From the NCBI GenBank assembly GCA_002843155.1, contig PGZD01000018.1:39370-80474 (forward strand): a DNA stretch of 41,105 nt, read 5' to 3'. The position numbers and the translations under genes were made by a program. Under the pieces are notes generated by a model that searched no databases, was not told the origin of the DNA, and worked only from the letters and a program-made list of their open reading frames with translations. Of this stretch, positions 15,401 through 24,109 are shown in pieces. The DNA is from Gammaproteobacteria bacterium HGW-Gammaproteobacteria-3. GTDB lineage: Bacteria; Pseudomonadota; Gammaproteobacteria; Methylococcales; Methylomonadaceae. Within the stretch, counting starts at the first letter, position 1, and the number at the start of each line of letters is the position of its first letter.

Positions 15401-16534
15401 TCAAGCGGTTCTCAAATCGGACGTTTCAACGCCGCTGATGACACGATTGCACAGACTGCGGCAAAGATTCATCAGCACTTTGTTGGCCAGTTCACTTTCA
15501 TATTTCAACAAGCGGGATAATGAAGGCTCATCCAGACTCAAAACCCTGACCTCTTCGGTGGCGGCAACGATGCTGGCCGAGCGCGGAATATGTAAAAAAA
15601 AGGCAATTTCGCCAATCACTTCTCCCGGCATGATAATGGCTTGCAATTCGCCATCGCGCCTGACTTCGACCACGCCCGAAAGCACTATAAACAGGGTTCT
15701 TGAGCTATTGTCCTTGTCGATGATAAGGCTGCCTCGGGCACAGTCGAAAATATAGCTTTTGGCTATCAGCCGTTGAATTTCATCCTCTGTCAGGAAATCA
15801 AAAAGCTTGGGTTTTGTCGTTTGCAAAAGCGTGTTGTCGGCATATACTTTTTTTAAATAATCGTGTTGTTCGCTCAGTTCCTGACTGATAATGTCGCCCC
15901 CATGACCTATTGTTTTCAATAGCGCCCGTGTGTGCCGGCAATACTTCAGGTCTTGCTCTTTTGTCAGCAGGGCAAAGGGAGAGCCTACGCGCTTTAAATG
16001 CGTATAGTCGCCTGCGATCAGTACCATCGGCACGGCAAGGCCGATACCGGGGTAAGAGTAGGTTTCGGTAAACGGTCGGAAGCCGAGTTTTAGATAGGAA
16101 TTGAGATGGTGAGGTTCGCACACCAGCAGTACCGCTTCTATTTGATGCTGGAGTACGAAATGCATGACTTCTTTATACATGTGTAAAGTGGTCGATGACC
16201 CCCGGTGCGGGTCTATGACCATTAACCGCTCGACGATGCAGATTTTACTGTCATCCAGTAATGCTTGAAAAGGCGCAAGATGGTAAGCGTCGATGAGTTC
16301 TTTTGAAAACGGGGCATCTTTTCCCCAGAACAATCTCAAGGTACCGATCGGAACACCCGCCTTTATTGCGATAATGGCTCGGGCGTTTTTATCTTCGTCA
16401 TCGCGTAATTCTTTCAGAACCGGGTCGCTTTTATCCTTGAATCTTCCCATGGATTCAACGTAGACTTGATAACGCAATTGATAAGAAGCCCGAAGCTCCT
16501 CGTCGGTTTCCGCAAATCTGATGCCCTCTTGCAT
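15401..16534 (-). CDS. N-acyltransferase fused to a cyclic-nucleotide-binding domain
   Basis: This protein of 377 residues has two domains. Residues 1 to about 210 are a GNAT-like acyltransferase of the autoinducer-synthase/FeeM type, often annotated as PEP-CTERM/exosortase-associated acyltransferase (YQLRYQVYVESMGRF, GTLRLFWG, CIVERLMV, YLKLGFRPF). Residues about 235-365 form a CRP-type cyclic-nucleotide-binding domain (LFIVLSGVVEVRRDGE, then PGEVIGEIAFFLHIPRSASI). The latter keeps the Glu and Arg that contact cyclic nucleotide phosphate in that family. No DNA-binding domain follows. ATG 16534 is chosen because GGTGA precedes it and the paralogue starts at the same place; a GTG at 16543 is possible. 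The fusion suggests acyl transfer gated by cAMP or cGMP, which is inference. Confidence 0.8.
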   Translation of the reverse strand: MQEGIRFAETDEELRASYQLRYQVYVESMGRFKDKSDPVLKELRDDEDKNARAIIAIKAGVPIGTLRLFWGKDAPFSKELIDAYHLAPFQALLDDSKICIVERLMVIDPHRGSSTTLHMYKEVMHFVLQHQIEAVLLVCEPHHLNSYLKLGFRPFTETYSYPGIGLAVPMVLIAGDYTHLKRVGSPFALLTKEQDLKYCRHTRALLKTIGHGGDIISQELSEQHDYLKKVYADNTLLQTTKPKLFDFLTEDEIQRLIAKSYIFDCARGSLIIDKDNSSRTLFIVLSGVVEVRRDGELQAIIMPGEVIGEIAFFLHIPRSASIVAATEEVRVLSLDEPSLSRLLKYESELANKVLMNLCRSLCNRVISGVETSDLRTA

Positions 16535-16712
16535 TTTGGTCACCTACGAATTAGATTTGAAATTGAGTTTTTTCTAGCCGCGAGTATTGCAGGTCTTCCG
16601 TGTAGTTTCTCATTACGATTCAGGCAGGGCTTGCAGCCTCCGAGTCCGTCGTTACCTGGCGCCATCGGTTGCTTTAAGGTTCAGATATCTAATGTATGGG
16701 AGCGACTATTTA

Positions 16713-17486
16713 TCAAACGCTTAATCTCATTTTTAAACGGGCATTGTATAATTCAGCTTTTGATTTATCCTGATGGAGACAGGACCCCCTGACAATGTCC
16801 GCGCGCTGTTTCAGTAAATCAGTATAGCGGATTATATTTGTTATATTCGCTTTTCCCATAATCAGCTTTTGCAAATTATTGACATGACGGCAATAGCTTG
16901 TGTCTTCTGGGCTGATTAACTTTGCAAAAGGTGAGCCTATATTTTTTAAATGCTGATAATCCCCCGCAATTAATGCCATCGGGATGACCATGCCCACGCC
17001 GGGGTAAACATATTTATCCGCGAAAGGACGAAAGCCGAGCTTTAAATAGGAATTGACATGATGCGGTTGACAGAGAATCACTACCGCTTCAACTTGATGA
17101 GCCAGCACGAATTTCATCACTTCCTGGTACAGGCGCAAAACGGTCGTGGAACCCCGGTGTTTTTCATCCACCATTAAACGCTCTACGACACAAATATGCC
17201 GACTATTCAATAATCTCAACAAAGAATCCAGGCGGTAATCTGTTTGTAATGAGGGGGCAAAGGCGCCATCCCCGCCCCAAAAGATTCTGAGCGTACCGGT
17301 CGGCGCGCCATTTTTAATGGCTACAACACTGTGGGCGAAGTCATCAAATTCATCGCGTAATTCCTTTAGCGCATGATCGCCTTTTTCCCTGAACCGCCCC
17401 ATCGTTTGCACATAAATCTGATAGCGCAGCTTATAGGCTGCCCGCTGTTCAGTTTCGCTTTGTGTGAGCCTGACGCCATCTTTCAT
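16713..17486 (-). CDS. N-acyltransferase paralogue lacking the nucleotide-binding domain
   Basis: This 257-residue protein is a clear paralogue of the next downstream gene on this strand. It shares YKLRYQIYVQTMGRF, LRIFWGGDGAF, CVVERLMVDEKHRGSTTVL and VNSYLKLGFRPFADKYVYPG. Similarity stops soon after YCRHVNNLQKLI, and a short unrelated tail (QDKSKAELYNARLKMRLSV) replaces the cyclic-nucleotide-binding domain. It is therefore either a single-domain member or a truncated duplicate. ATG 17486 follows GAGGG at good spacing. Tandem duplication with later divergence is the simplest reading. It would acylate an amine or amino acid from an acyl-ACP/CoA; the substrate is not visible. Confidence 0.8.
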   Translation of the reverse strand: MKDGVRLTQSETEQRAAYKLRYQIYVQTMGRFREKGDHALKELRDEFDDFAHSVVAIKNGAPTGTLRIFWGGDGAFAPSLQTDYRLDSLLRLLNSRHICVVERLMVDEKHRGSTTVLRLYQEVMKFVLAHQVEAVVILCQPHHVNSYLKLGFRPFADKYVYPGVGMVIPMALIAGDYQHLKNIGSPFAKLISPEDTSYCRHVNNLQKLIMGKANITNIIRYTDLLKQRADIVRGSCLHQDKSKAELYNARLKMRLSV

Positions 17487-17796
17487 AGTGTACGCCCTCA
17501 AGTTTGACCTTAATTAATAGAGTCAAGAATTTGATTGTGTGTAGATTAATTTTTCAATAGTTCAGTTTGCATGTCATCAGGCGAATCCGCCTGTTGAAAT
17601 TTATTAAAAATTTGGCCGGTTTGCCACACACAAACACACCGCCGCTATCGGACAAAATAGCGAGTTAGCTTACCAGCAAATGTGGCCGCGCGAAGTATAC
17701 TACTGGTGTCTTTTAAAATAGCGCTGTTCATTGCTCCCCGTCGCAAGACCCGACACATAGCGTTATCCCGTCCGTGGTTTTTACATATTGAACAAA
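17487..17796. other. gap between acyltransferase and nitroreductase-like genes
   Basis: This 310-base stretch has no convincing gene. It should contain the minus-strand promoter of the acyltransferase at 17486. A perfect hairpin is present: CAGGCG (17578-17583) and CGCCTG (17588-17593) with loop AATC. It has no T-run on either strand, so its role is unclear. Confidence 0.4.
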
Positions 17797-18870
17797 TTAA
17801 AACAAAAACGACGCTATCGGTCTTCGATAAGATCTGGTCACCGGTTTCCGGGCATAACCCAGCCGAAACAGCATAACGATTTGATCGGTTTCCGCGTCAA
17901 ACTTAAGGGTATGGCGGGCAAAATCCTGCGCCAAAACGGTCAGTGTTTTACGTTGATCCGGCGTAAAGCCTTCTCCCTGATGCAGATGCAGGCGGGCTAG
18001 AAACAAAGGCAAAGCCCCCAACGCCTGAACGCTCAAACCGAGTTCATTGGCTCGCAGCCAAAAACGCTGCATGATTCGGCCGGACTCGACATAATCTACG
18101 GAGCCTTTATGCACAATCGCCACGATCCGGGATGATGACTTCATAGGCAGCCAGGTGCCTCGAAAAGCCATGATATGATGCAAACCAATACAATTGAACA
18201 GGCGGGTCAGCTTCCAGGGTCTGAAACTTTGCAACAGAGGCAAAAGCCACCGCTCTATGCCCAAGGTAGCAGCCGCCAGACCATCACGGGTTTGTTCGGC
18301 AGCCTTGCCAAAACGCAGTACGCGGTAAAAATCATCATGAATTTGTTGATGAATGAAACGCAGAGTATCGGTCTTGGTAATCGTTCGGATAATGGCTTTT
18401 CGGTCATTAAAGGACGAGTAGCTGTGTAAACGGTAATTTTGCCCGGATGACACCACGTCAGCCAGTTCCGTCAGTAAGTTATCGGGTATTTTTTGCTTCA
18501 ATCGAAACAGATTTCTGTTGCTGTGACGATTGAAAATAGCGGCCCTGACGGCATTTTCGGTACCGGCAGGCTTGCCGGTCACAGTAAAATTGAGCCGGGC
18601 AATTCTGACGGATTCATTTAAAAAATCGATGTCTGTCGACCAGCCTTTGGCTTTGGCCAACATAAAAACATTTTCCAGTAAGGCCCCGCAACTGATTTTA
18701 GTAGCGATTTGATCCACATCGAAAAACAGCCCCATGTTCGCTGGATCGAGCCATAATTCAAAGCCTTTATCCAGCAGTTTAAATTTCCAGGGCTGCCCAT
18801 TATCGGCGGACGGCGCCTGAATACCCGCCGTTATCAGATCAACGATTTCATTCGCGGCGATTGTGCTCAT
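17797..18870 (-). CDS. nitroreductase-fold protein (Acg-like)
   Basis: This 357-residue protein resembles the long, Acg-like branch of the nitroreductase superfamily. The N-terminus IVDLITAGIQAPSADNGQPW matches the conserved phosphate-binding RxxAPSxxNxQPW-type motif of FMN nitroreductases, here without the usual first Arg. NRHSNRNLF near residue 135 matches the RRSxR.f pattern of the second half. The C-terminal half contains SSRIVAIVHKG and a region (FWLRANELGLSVQALGALPL) typical of the second nitroreductase lobe. It may bind FMN only weakly or not at all. It lies next to the two acyltransferases on the same strand, so joint action on a lipid-like product is possible but unproven. Confidence 0.7.
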   Translation of the reverse strand: MSTIAANEIVDLITAGIQAPSADNGQPWKFKLLDKGFELWLDPANMGLFFDVDQIATKISCGALLENVFMLAKAKGWSTDIDFLNESVRIARLNFTVTGKPAGTENAVRAAIFNRHSNRNLFRLKQKIPDNLLTELADVVSSGQNYRLHSYSSFNDRKAIIRTITKTDTLRFIHQQIHDDFYRVLRFGKAAEQTRDGLAAATLGIERWLLPLLQSFRPWKLTRLFNCIGLHHIMAFRGTWLPMKSSSRIVAIVHKGSVDYVESGRIMQRFWLRANELGLSVQALGALPLFLARLHLHQGEGFTPDQRKTLTVLAQDFARHTLKFDAETDQIVMLFRLGYARKPVTRSYRRPIASFLF

Positions 18871-19001
18871 AGTGCTTTAAAACCCCATTCAAGCCTGAGA
18901 AAAAATCGGTCAACATTATACTTCGCGAAAGTCGCTCTGGTTCCCAGGCTCAGTCTGTAAATGCAGTCGAAACCGCGCCCATTGAAGTTCAATCTACCCG
19001 G

Positions 19002-19598
19002 TCAGATTTCTTTGCGGCCGTTGAAAGCATGCGCCAAAGTGCCGCTGTCGATATATTCCAGTTCGCCGCCCATGGGTACACCGTGCGCTATTCTGCTGGC
19101 GTGAACTTTATATTTCCGGGCCAGTTCAGCGATTAAATGCGCCGTAGCCTCACCTTCCACCGTTGAGTTGGTCGCCAGAATAAGCTCATCGACAGTGCCG
19201 GCGATGAGCTTTTGCGTCAGTTTATCCAGGCCCAATTCATCGGGTCCTATGCCATCAAGCGGCGATAAATGACCGTGCAGGACAAAATAAATACCTTTGA
19301 AAGCTCCCGCCTGATCGACCGCCCAGACATCTCCCGGGCTTTCCACAATACAGATCACGGCTTGATCCCGGGAGGTATCGGAACAAATCCGGCATAATTT
19401 TTGTTCGCTCAAGGTCTGGCATTGTTCGCAATAGCCTATCGTTTGGCTGGCGCTCAACAGCGTATTCGCCAATTGTCTGGCACCCTGACGATTGCGTTGC
19501 AACAAATAATAAGCCATGCGCTGGGCCGATTTAGGGCCCACTCCCGGCAAACAGCACAAATCCTGAATCAATTGTCCCAGCAAGTCTTTCCCGTGCAT
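19002..19598 (-). CDS. recR: recombination mediator RecR
   Basis: RecR loads RecA at gaps together with RecO and RecF. The 198-residue protein has the N-terminal helix-hairpin-helix ([17 protein letters not shown]), a C4 zinc finger ([16 protein letters not shown]) and a Toprim domain ([17 protein letters not shown], then [18 protein letters not shown]). The C-terminus [20 protein letters not shown] is highly conserved in RecR. It follows ybaB with a 1-base gap in the common dnaX-ybaB-recR operon. Confidence 0.97.
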   Translation of the reverse strand: MHGKDLLGQLIQDLCCLPGVGPKSAQRMAYYLLQRNRQGARQLANTLLSASQTIGYCEQCQTLSEQKLCRICSDTSRDQAVICIVESPGDVWAVDQAGAFKGIYFVLHGHLSPLDGIGPDELGLDKLTQKLIAGTVDELILATNSTVEGEATAHLIAELARKYKVHASRIAHGVPMGGELEYIDSGTLAHAFNGRKEI

Positions 19599-19599
19599 A

Positions 19600-19923
19600 T
19601 CAGAAAGGCATCTGGAATCCGGGCGGTAAAGGAATACCGGCAGTCAAATCCGCCATTTTTTCTTTTTTCATTTTAGCGACTTTATGGACTGCGTCATTGA
19701 CCGCCGCCGCGACCAAATCTTCCAGCATGTCTTTGTCATCGCCTACCAACGAGTCATCGATACTGATTTTTCTGACTTCGCGCTTGCCGGTCATGATCAC
19801 CGTCACTAATCCGCCGCCCGATTCACCTTGCACCTGCATCAAAGCCAGTTCATCCTGGGCTTTTTTCAGATCTTCCTGCATTTTTTGGGCCTGCTGCATA
19901 ATATTGCCCAGTGCGTTTTTCAT
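19600..19923 (-). CDS. ybaB: YbaB/EbfC nucleoid-associated protein
   Basis: This 107-residue YbaB/EbfC family protein is a small DNA-binding dimer associated with the nucleoid. It shows the N-terminal helix [20 protein letters not shown], the central [17 protein letters not shown] and the C-terminal [10 protein letters not shown]. Its strong ribosome binding site (AGGAGAG) overlaps the dnaX stop codon. It is the middle gene of dnaX-ybaB-recR. Confidence 0.95.
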   Translation of the reverse strand: MKNALGNIMQQAQKMQEDLKKAQDELALMQVQGESGGGLVTVIMTGKREVRKISIDDSLVGDDKDMLEDLVAAAVNDAVHKVAKMKKEKMADLTAGIPLPPGFQMPF

Positions 19924-19932
19924 GTCGCTCTC

Positions 19933-21534
19933 CTAATCCTGTTTATCGATGGGCTCGATGGTACCCGGCAATATCCGCGCATCGAAGCGTTCTTTCAATA
20001 GCTGTACATCAGCATTGTCATTAATGGCGGCAACGGCCGCTTGCTGCCGTACTTCCTGTTCCTGTTGCAGTTGCAGCGCCGGCGTTTCGACGAGTGTCTT
20101 ATCGCTATTGATGGTCAATTTTAAGGGCTTGCCGCGATAATCCTGCAAAGCTTTTTGCAGCCTTTCCGTGGTTCTGGCGCTGCTCAATTGTTTATGCGCC
20201 GGGTCCAGTATCAAAGTACAGACTTTATCATCAATATTTTCCAGCACGCAATTATTCGCCAATTCGCGGGTCATACCGCCCAGCTTCATTGCCGCGATCA
20301 TGGCGCGCCACGGCTCATTGTCGCTGTTACCGGGCGCTACGGGGACGGGTGGTGTTGCGGAAAGTTTCGTGCTTGACACACTGGCGAGGCCCGGTGACGT
20401 TTTATTTACCGCTATCGGCGCCTGTTGCGGTTCGGACACGGCACTTCCAGGTGCTGTCGGCCTGAAGGCCAGCATCCGCAGCAGCGTCATTTCAAAGCCG
20501 CTGCGCGGGTCGGGCGCCCATTCCAAATCGCGCTGCCCAAGCAGTGCAATCTGGTAATAAAGCTGTATGTCTTCGGGACTGAGCTGTGATGCCAGATTAA
20601 TAATCCTGTCGGCATCGAATTCATGCCTGAGAGCGGTGGGGGCTGCCTGATAAAGCGCCATTTTGTGCAAGAGTTGCAGGAGTTGTTGCAACACTTCGTT
20701 AAAATCGGGAGACAAGTCGGCCATATCGCTAACGGTCTGCAACAGCAGGGCGGCATCGTTTTGCGCCAACGCACTCAAAATATCACAAACCGGCCGCTCC
20801 GCCACCGTACCCAGCATCGCTTCGACATCACTGCGCTGGATGCCGCCACTGCCATAGACAATGGCCTGATCGAGCAGACTCAAGCCGTCACGCATACTGC
20901 CATCGGCCGCTTCGGCCAGCAATTGCAAGGCCGAAGGCTCGGCTTCGATAGCTTCCTGTTGCAAAATGAATTGCATTTGCTCGAAAATCTGCCCCGGCTG
21001 CATTCGTTTAAGATTGTATTGCAGGCAGCGTGATAATACCGTAACCGGAATTTTATGCGGATCGGTGGTGGCGAGTAGAAACTTGACGTGCGGCGGCGGT
21101 TCTTCCAGTGTTTTCAGCAGTGCATTGAAGCTGTGTCCGGAAAGCATGTGTACTTCATCGATCAGGTATACTTTGTAACGACCCATGTTGGGCGCATACT
21201 GGGCGTTTTCCAGCAGCTCGCGGGTGTCTTCGACTTTGGTGCGGGACGCCGCATCGACTTCGATCAAATCCAGAAAGCGACCCTGATCGACCGCTACACA
21301 CACGGCACAGTTTCCGCAAGGATTGTAGCCTTGAAGATTTTCGCAGTTGATGGCTTTGGCCAGTATCCGGGCCAGCGTAGTTTTACCTACCCCCCGGGTA
21401 CCGGTGAATAAATAGGCGTGATGCAGGCGCTCGTGTTGCAGCGCGTTAATCAGTGATTTGACGACATGTTCCTGGCCTACGATTTCGGAGAAATTGCGGG
21501 GACGCCATTTGCGGGCGAGAACCTGATAAGTCAT
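19933..21534 (-). CDS. dnaX: DNA polymerase III subunit tau/gamma
   Basis: DnaX is the clamp-loader ATPase. The 533-residue product starts at ATG 21534 (MTYQVLARKWRPRNF, the family's standard start); the frame stays open upstream but there runs through the SRP RNA gene. Features are Walker A GTRGVGKTTLARILAKAIN, a zinc module (CENLQGYNPCGNCAVC), YLIDEVHMLS (Walker B) and sensor 1 LATTDPHKIPVTVLSRC. A variable linker and a tau-specific C-terminal domain follow. I saw no A-AAA-AAG slippery site, so production of a short gamma form by frameshift is not supported by what I could read. No SRP RNA terminator separates it from ffs. Confidence 0.96.
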   Translation of the reverse strand: MTYQVLARKWRPRNFSEIVGQEHVVKSLINALQHERLHHAYLFTGTRGVGKTTLARILAKAINCENLQGYNPCGNCAVCVAVDQGRFLDLIEVDAASRTKVEDTRELLENAQYAPNMGRYKVYLIDEVHMLSGHSFNALLKTLEEPPPHVKFLLATTDPHKIPVTVLSRCLQYNLKRMQPGQIFEQMQFILQQEAIEAEPSALQLLAEAADGSMRDGLSLLDQAIVYGSGGIQRSDVEAMLGTVAERPVCDILSALAQNDAALLLQTVSDMADLSPDFNEVLQQLLQLLHKMALYQAAPTALRHEFDADRIINLASQLSPEDIQLYYQIALLGQRDLEWAPDPRSGFEMTLLRMLAFRPTAPGSAVSEPQQAPIAVNKTSPGLASVSSTKLSATPPVPVAPGNSDNEPWRAMIAAMKLGGMTRELANNCVLENIDDKVCTLILDPAHKQLSSARTTERLQKALQDYRGKPLKLTINSDKTLVETPALQLQQEQEVRQQAAVAAINDNADVQLLKERFDARILPGTIEPIDKQD

Positions 21535-21566
21535 TACCGACTCGGAAGGAAAATGATAGGAATTGG

Positions 21567-21680
<114 letters not shown>

Positions 21681-21776
21681 AAAAACGTCGGCATAACTGC
21701 CGAAGCTGGCTATTGTCCTGTAAACCGATAAATAGTTCAAGCCCTATTTTGTAATTGGCTTTGTCGGGTGCGCGGG

Positions 21777-22064
21777 TTATTTGAAGCGGGCGATGACCGA
21801 TTTTAGCGTGTCGCTCAATGTGTCCCACGTCCGATCCGCACCGGCTTTGATGTCTTCCCAAGCGTCGTCGCCGGCATTCGCCAGATGATCAAGATGGTCG
21901 CGCATTTCTTGGCGCTTGACTTTTAATTCGGCGATTTTTTCCTGAACATCATCCTTGATGTCGGCCTTGGCTAAATTGGCCTGAACTTCCATCTGATCGA
22001 TGTCGGCATTCCATTCATCCAGCTTGGCTTTCAACTGATCAATATAGCGTTGTCGATTACTCAT
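21777..22064 (-). CDS. small coiled-coil protein (sll1863-like)
   Basis: This 95-residue, highly charged and almost wholly helical protein begins MSNRQRYIDQLKAKLDEWN at ATG 22064. Heptad-like spacing of Leu/Ile/Ala continues through VQEKIAELKVKRQEMRDHL, and the C-terminus has DDAWEDIKAGADRTWDTLSD, similar to sll1863-type stress-response and YtxH/apolipoprotein-like small proteins. The frame is open to 22100, but the extra 12 residues are not helix-like. There is no signal peptide and no known catalytic motif. The function is unknown. Confidence 0.75.
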   Translation of the reverse strand: MSNRQRYIDQLKAKLDEWNADIDQMEVQANLAKADIKDDVQEKIAELKVKRQEMRDHLDHLANAGDDAWEDIKAGADRTWDTLSDTLKSVIARFK

Positions 22065-22187
22065 GGCTAACTCTGGTAAAAAAAGACGGGACGATTCCAT
22101 TATCCATGCTTGGCCTGAGAAGTCAATTGGCCCTATTTTGGAATCGCTGCCAATAACAGGATAGCTACAAACGTACAGCCCGCCCCA

Positions 22188-23231
22188 CTAATGCCGAACC
22201 TGCAATACTTCTACGGTATCCCAGACCTGTTCGATAAAATCCTGATCCATTGGTTGCATACCGTTTTTGATCCATTGCACGATGACCCGGGCAATGTTGG
22301 GGTAAGTGACGCGCACGGCATGATGGTTATGTAGCCAGTTTTCAATGACAGTCGTATCCATATTGAACATGGTATGGCCATAACCGAGTTGTTCCAGTGC
22401 GGCGGCGTTGGAAATTTGCTCCATTTGCGCATGCAGCGGCTTGGCCAGTATTTTCTTGCCCAGTTGCAATGATTCACTGGCCAGTTCGAATCCGGCGTTG
22501 CTGATGATGCCGACACAGTCATACAGGTCTTTTTGAAAACCGTCTCTGGACAAAGGCTTGCAACTGACATGGGGATATTTTGACTCGACGACAACCGGCG
22601 AGTAAATATGAAACTCGAAATTCTCGAACGGACAAAGCAGCCGGATAACTTCATTCGTGTCTTCAAAAGGCAGATAAACGATTATTTTATTGCCCACAAT
22701 CGCAGTTGGAAAATCCGGCGTATCGATAATCGGCGGCAAAATAGGCTGGCCGAAATGATGCCAATGCAAACCGATACCGATATCAGCCGGTGCGAAATGT
22801 TTCATGATCTGATCGACGATCAGGCCGGAGCCTGCGCGTGGAATGTGATGATTGAACGCATATTGATGACCGATACCGAGCACCGGTTTTTTTTGTTTTC
22901 TTGCGGCCCAGGCCGTGACCGGCTCGAAGTCGCTGATGACCAAGTCGTAAGCGCTTAAATCCAGTGTATTGATGTCGCGGATAAAACGAATGGGCTGGGC
23001 TTCCAGAGCTGTTTTCAGGTAATTGACCTGGCCTTTGTCGCTATTGAAAGTCAGTCCGGGCTTGCACTGATAACCGTTAAATATTTCCATGTCGAAATAT
23101 TTTTCGACAGGACGCCCGGTAAATTGAAAGTCTACTTCGTAACCGGCCGCGTAAAGCTCTTTTGCCATTACCCGGGCACGCGTGACATGACCGTTGCCGG
23201 TACCTTGAACGCCATAAAATATTTTCATCAT
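22188..23231 (-). CDS. MJ1255/VC2487-type glycosyltransferase
   Basis: This 347-residue protein is related to MurG/GT28-like glycosyltransferases. It has an N-terminal GTGNGHVTRARVMAKELYA motif that corresponds to the MurG GGTGGH loop. The C-terminal half has CVGIISNAGFELASESLQLG, then ILAKPLHAQMEQISNAAALE, matching the donor-binding region of that superfamily. There is no signal or clear membrane helix, so it is probably peripheral at the inner membrane. Its start overlaps the stop of the PAP2 gene (ATGA), so the two are translationally coupled. With the Pho-type promoter upstream and plcP next door, a role in making glycolipid from diacylglycerol during phosphate shortage is plausible. The acceptor is not proven. 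Confidence 0.85.
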   Translation of the reverse strand: MMKIFYGVQGTGNGHVTRARVMAKELYAAGYEVDFQFTGRPVEKYFDMEIFNGYQCKPGLTFNSDKGQVNYLKTALEAQPIRFIRDINTLDLSAYDLVISDFEPVTAWAARKQKKPVLGIGHQYAFNHHIPRAGSGLIVDQIMKHFAPADIGIGLHWHHFGQPILPPIIDTPDFPTAIVGNKIIVYLPFEDTNEVIRLLCPFENFEFHIYSPVVVESKYPHVSCKPLSRDGFQKDLYDCVGIISNAGFELASESLQLGKKILAKPLHAQMEQISNAAALEQLGYGHTMFNMDTTVIENWLHNHHAVRVTYPNIARVIVQWIKNGMQPMDQDFIEQVWDTVEVLQVRH

Positions 23232-23749
23232 AAGATAATTTCCAAACTAAAAATTGCTGTACCAATACCTAAAATAACGCCCATCAGCGTGTCGGTGGGA
23301 AAATGCACGCCCAGCACCACTCTCGAAAAACCGACCAGAGTCGCCCAAATATAAAGCGGTATCATCAGCATCGGAAAAAAATATCCCACCAGTGTTGCCA
23401 TCATAAAGGCGGCCGAAGTATGGCCTGAAGGGAAACTGAATTGATCGGAAGGCGTAATCAGGCTATGGAAGTTTTGCAAGGCCGCTTGCGGGCGATTACG
23501 TTTAAAACCGTTTTTCAGAATAAAATATAAAGGACGCTCGATCAGCAAGCCCAACAACATGGCTTGTAATAACAGGCTTGTCGCGCCTTCACGCCAATAC
23601 AGAACGACAATAATCCGGGCATATAAATAACCGTCACCGGTTTTGGAAATAGTGCGTCCGAGTTTAGCCAGAAATGTGTGCAACCGGGCATTGACCAGCC
23701 AGGTGAACATAAAGACATCGTATTTGTGGATTGAATAGATCAGTTTCAT
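23228..23749 (-). CDS. PAP2-family membrane phosphatase
   Basis: This 173-residue integral membrane PAP2 (type 2 phosphatidic acid phosphatase) protein keeps all three motifs: KNGFKRNRPQ (KxxxxxxRP), FPSGHTSAAF (PSGH) and SRVVLGVHFPTDTLMG (SRxxxxxHxxxD). Hydrophobic segments include LLLQAMLLGLLI and MLIPLYIWATLVGF plus a C-terminal helix. The family dephosphorylates phosphatidic acid, undecaprenyl diphosphate or similar lipids. It is first in a two-gene unit with the glycosyltransferase and has tandem Pho-type half-sites upstream. It could produce diacylglycerol for the neighbouring enzyme; undecaprenyl phosphate recycling is the main alternative. Confidence 0.88.
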   Translation of the reverse strand: MKLIYSIHKYDVFMFTWLVNARLHTFLAKLGRTISKTGDGYLYARIIVVLYWREGATSLLLQAMLLGLLIERPLYFILKNGFKRNRPQAALQNFHSLITPSDQFSFPSGHTSAAFMMATLVGYFFPMLMIPLYIWATLVGFSRVVLGVHFPTDTLMGVILGIGTAIFSLEIIL

Positions 23750-23883
23750 CGCTCAGGCCCTCAGTGAAAGCAATTAACACATCCCTCTCGCCCCAAGCAC
23801 TGACATCCTTGACCATCAGTCGCGCGCTCGGGTAGCGGTAAAATACTGACTTTCCGGTTACTGCTGTTTCAACTCAAGGGCCA

Positions 23884-23939
23884 AGATTAACGCGCCACTG
23901 TGACAATTACATGAACATTTGTTGAAGTTTTTGTGACAA
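23884..23939 (-). promoter_or_regulatory. tandem PhoB-type box and -10 for the PAP2-glycosyltransferase unit
   Basis: Read on the minus strand, half-sites lie at 11-base intervals: TTGTCAC (23939-23933), a weak ACTTCAA (23928-23922), TGTTCAT (23917-23911) and TTGTCAC (23906-23900). After exactly 10 bases comes a -10-like TAATCT (23889-23884). The box is about 150 bases upstream of the PAP2 start. The outer two half-sites are near-consensus and the second is poor. Confidence 0.65.
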
Positions 23940-23985
23940 GCGCTGCGGGCAGAGCCTTTACAAACGGATACGCCGATAATGGAAA

Positions 23986-24006
23986 TGATGCCGCCAAGCG
24001 GCATCA
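23986..24006 (-). terminator. strong hairpin after plcP, possible terminator
   Basis: TGATGCCGC (23986-23994) and GCGGCATCA (23998-24006) form a 9-bp perfect stem with a 3-base loop. On the minus strand it is followed by only a short T-rich stretch (TTTCC), so it is a modest terminator for plcP. On the plus strand a T-run comes 11-16 bases later, too far for a classical terminator. Confidence 0.45.
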
Positions 24007-24056
24007 AATAAGGATTTTTTAATTATTCAGCTTGCTGAACAGAAAGCACCCCGTAG

Positions 24057-24082
24057 ACTGGATAAACGATAGCGCATCCGGC
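24057..24082. repeat. REP-like palindromic element, copy 1
   Basis: An imperfect inverted repeat with the arm GCGCATCCGGC at 24072-24082 and the opposing ACTGGATAAACG. The same pattern (GGATAA... GCGCATCCGGC) occurs at 38192-38220. Such sequences are typical of dispersed extragenic palindromes. No RAYT (REP-associated) transposase is in this window. Confidence 0.55.
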
Positions 24083-24109
24083 AGGTAAGCCTGGATAGTT
24101 ATAAATTTC

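Noticed and set aside
20090-20170. dnaX programmed frameshift site
   Set aside because: The A-run here (GCAAAAAGC on the coding strand) is not a full A-AAA-AAG slippery heptamer, so a gamma-form frameshift cannot be claimed.
20155-21411. Several 100-140-residue plus-strand frames opposite dnaX
   Set aside because: Shadows of dnaX; no ribosome binding sites or domains, and the coding strand is unambiguous.
24026-24039. Hairpin TTCAGC/GCTGAA as a terminator
   Set aside because: On the strand of the nearby genes it is followed by an A-run, not a T-run, so it does not fit an intrinsic terminator.
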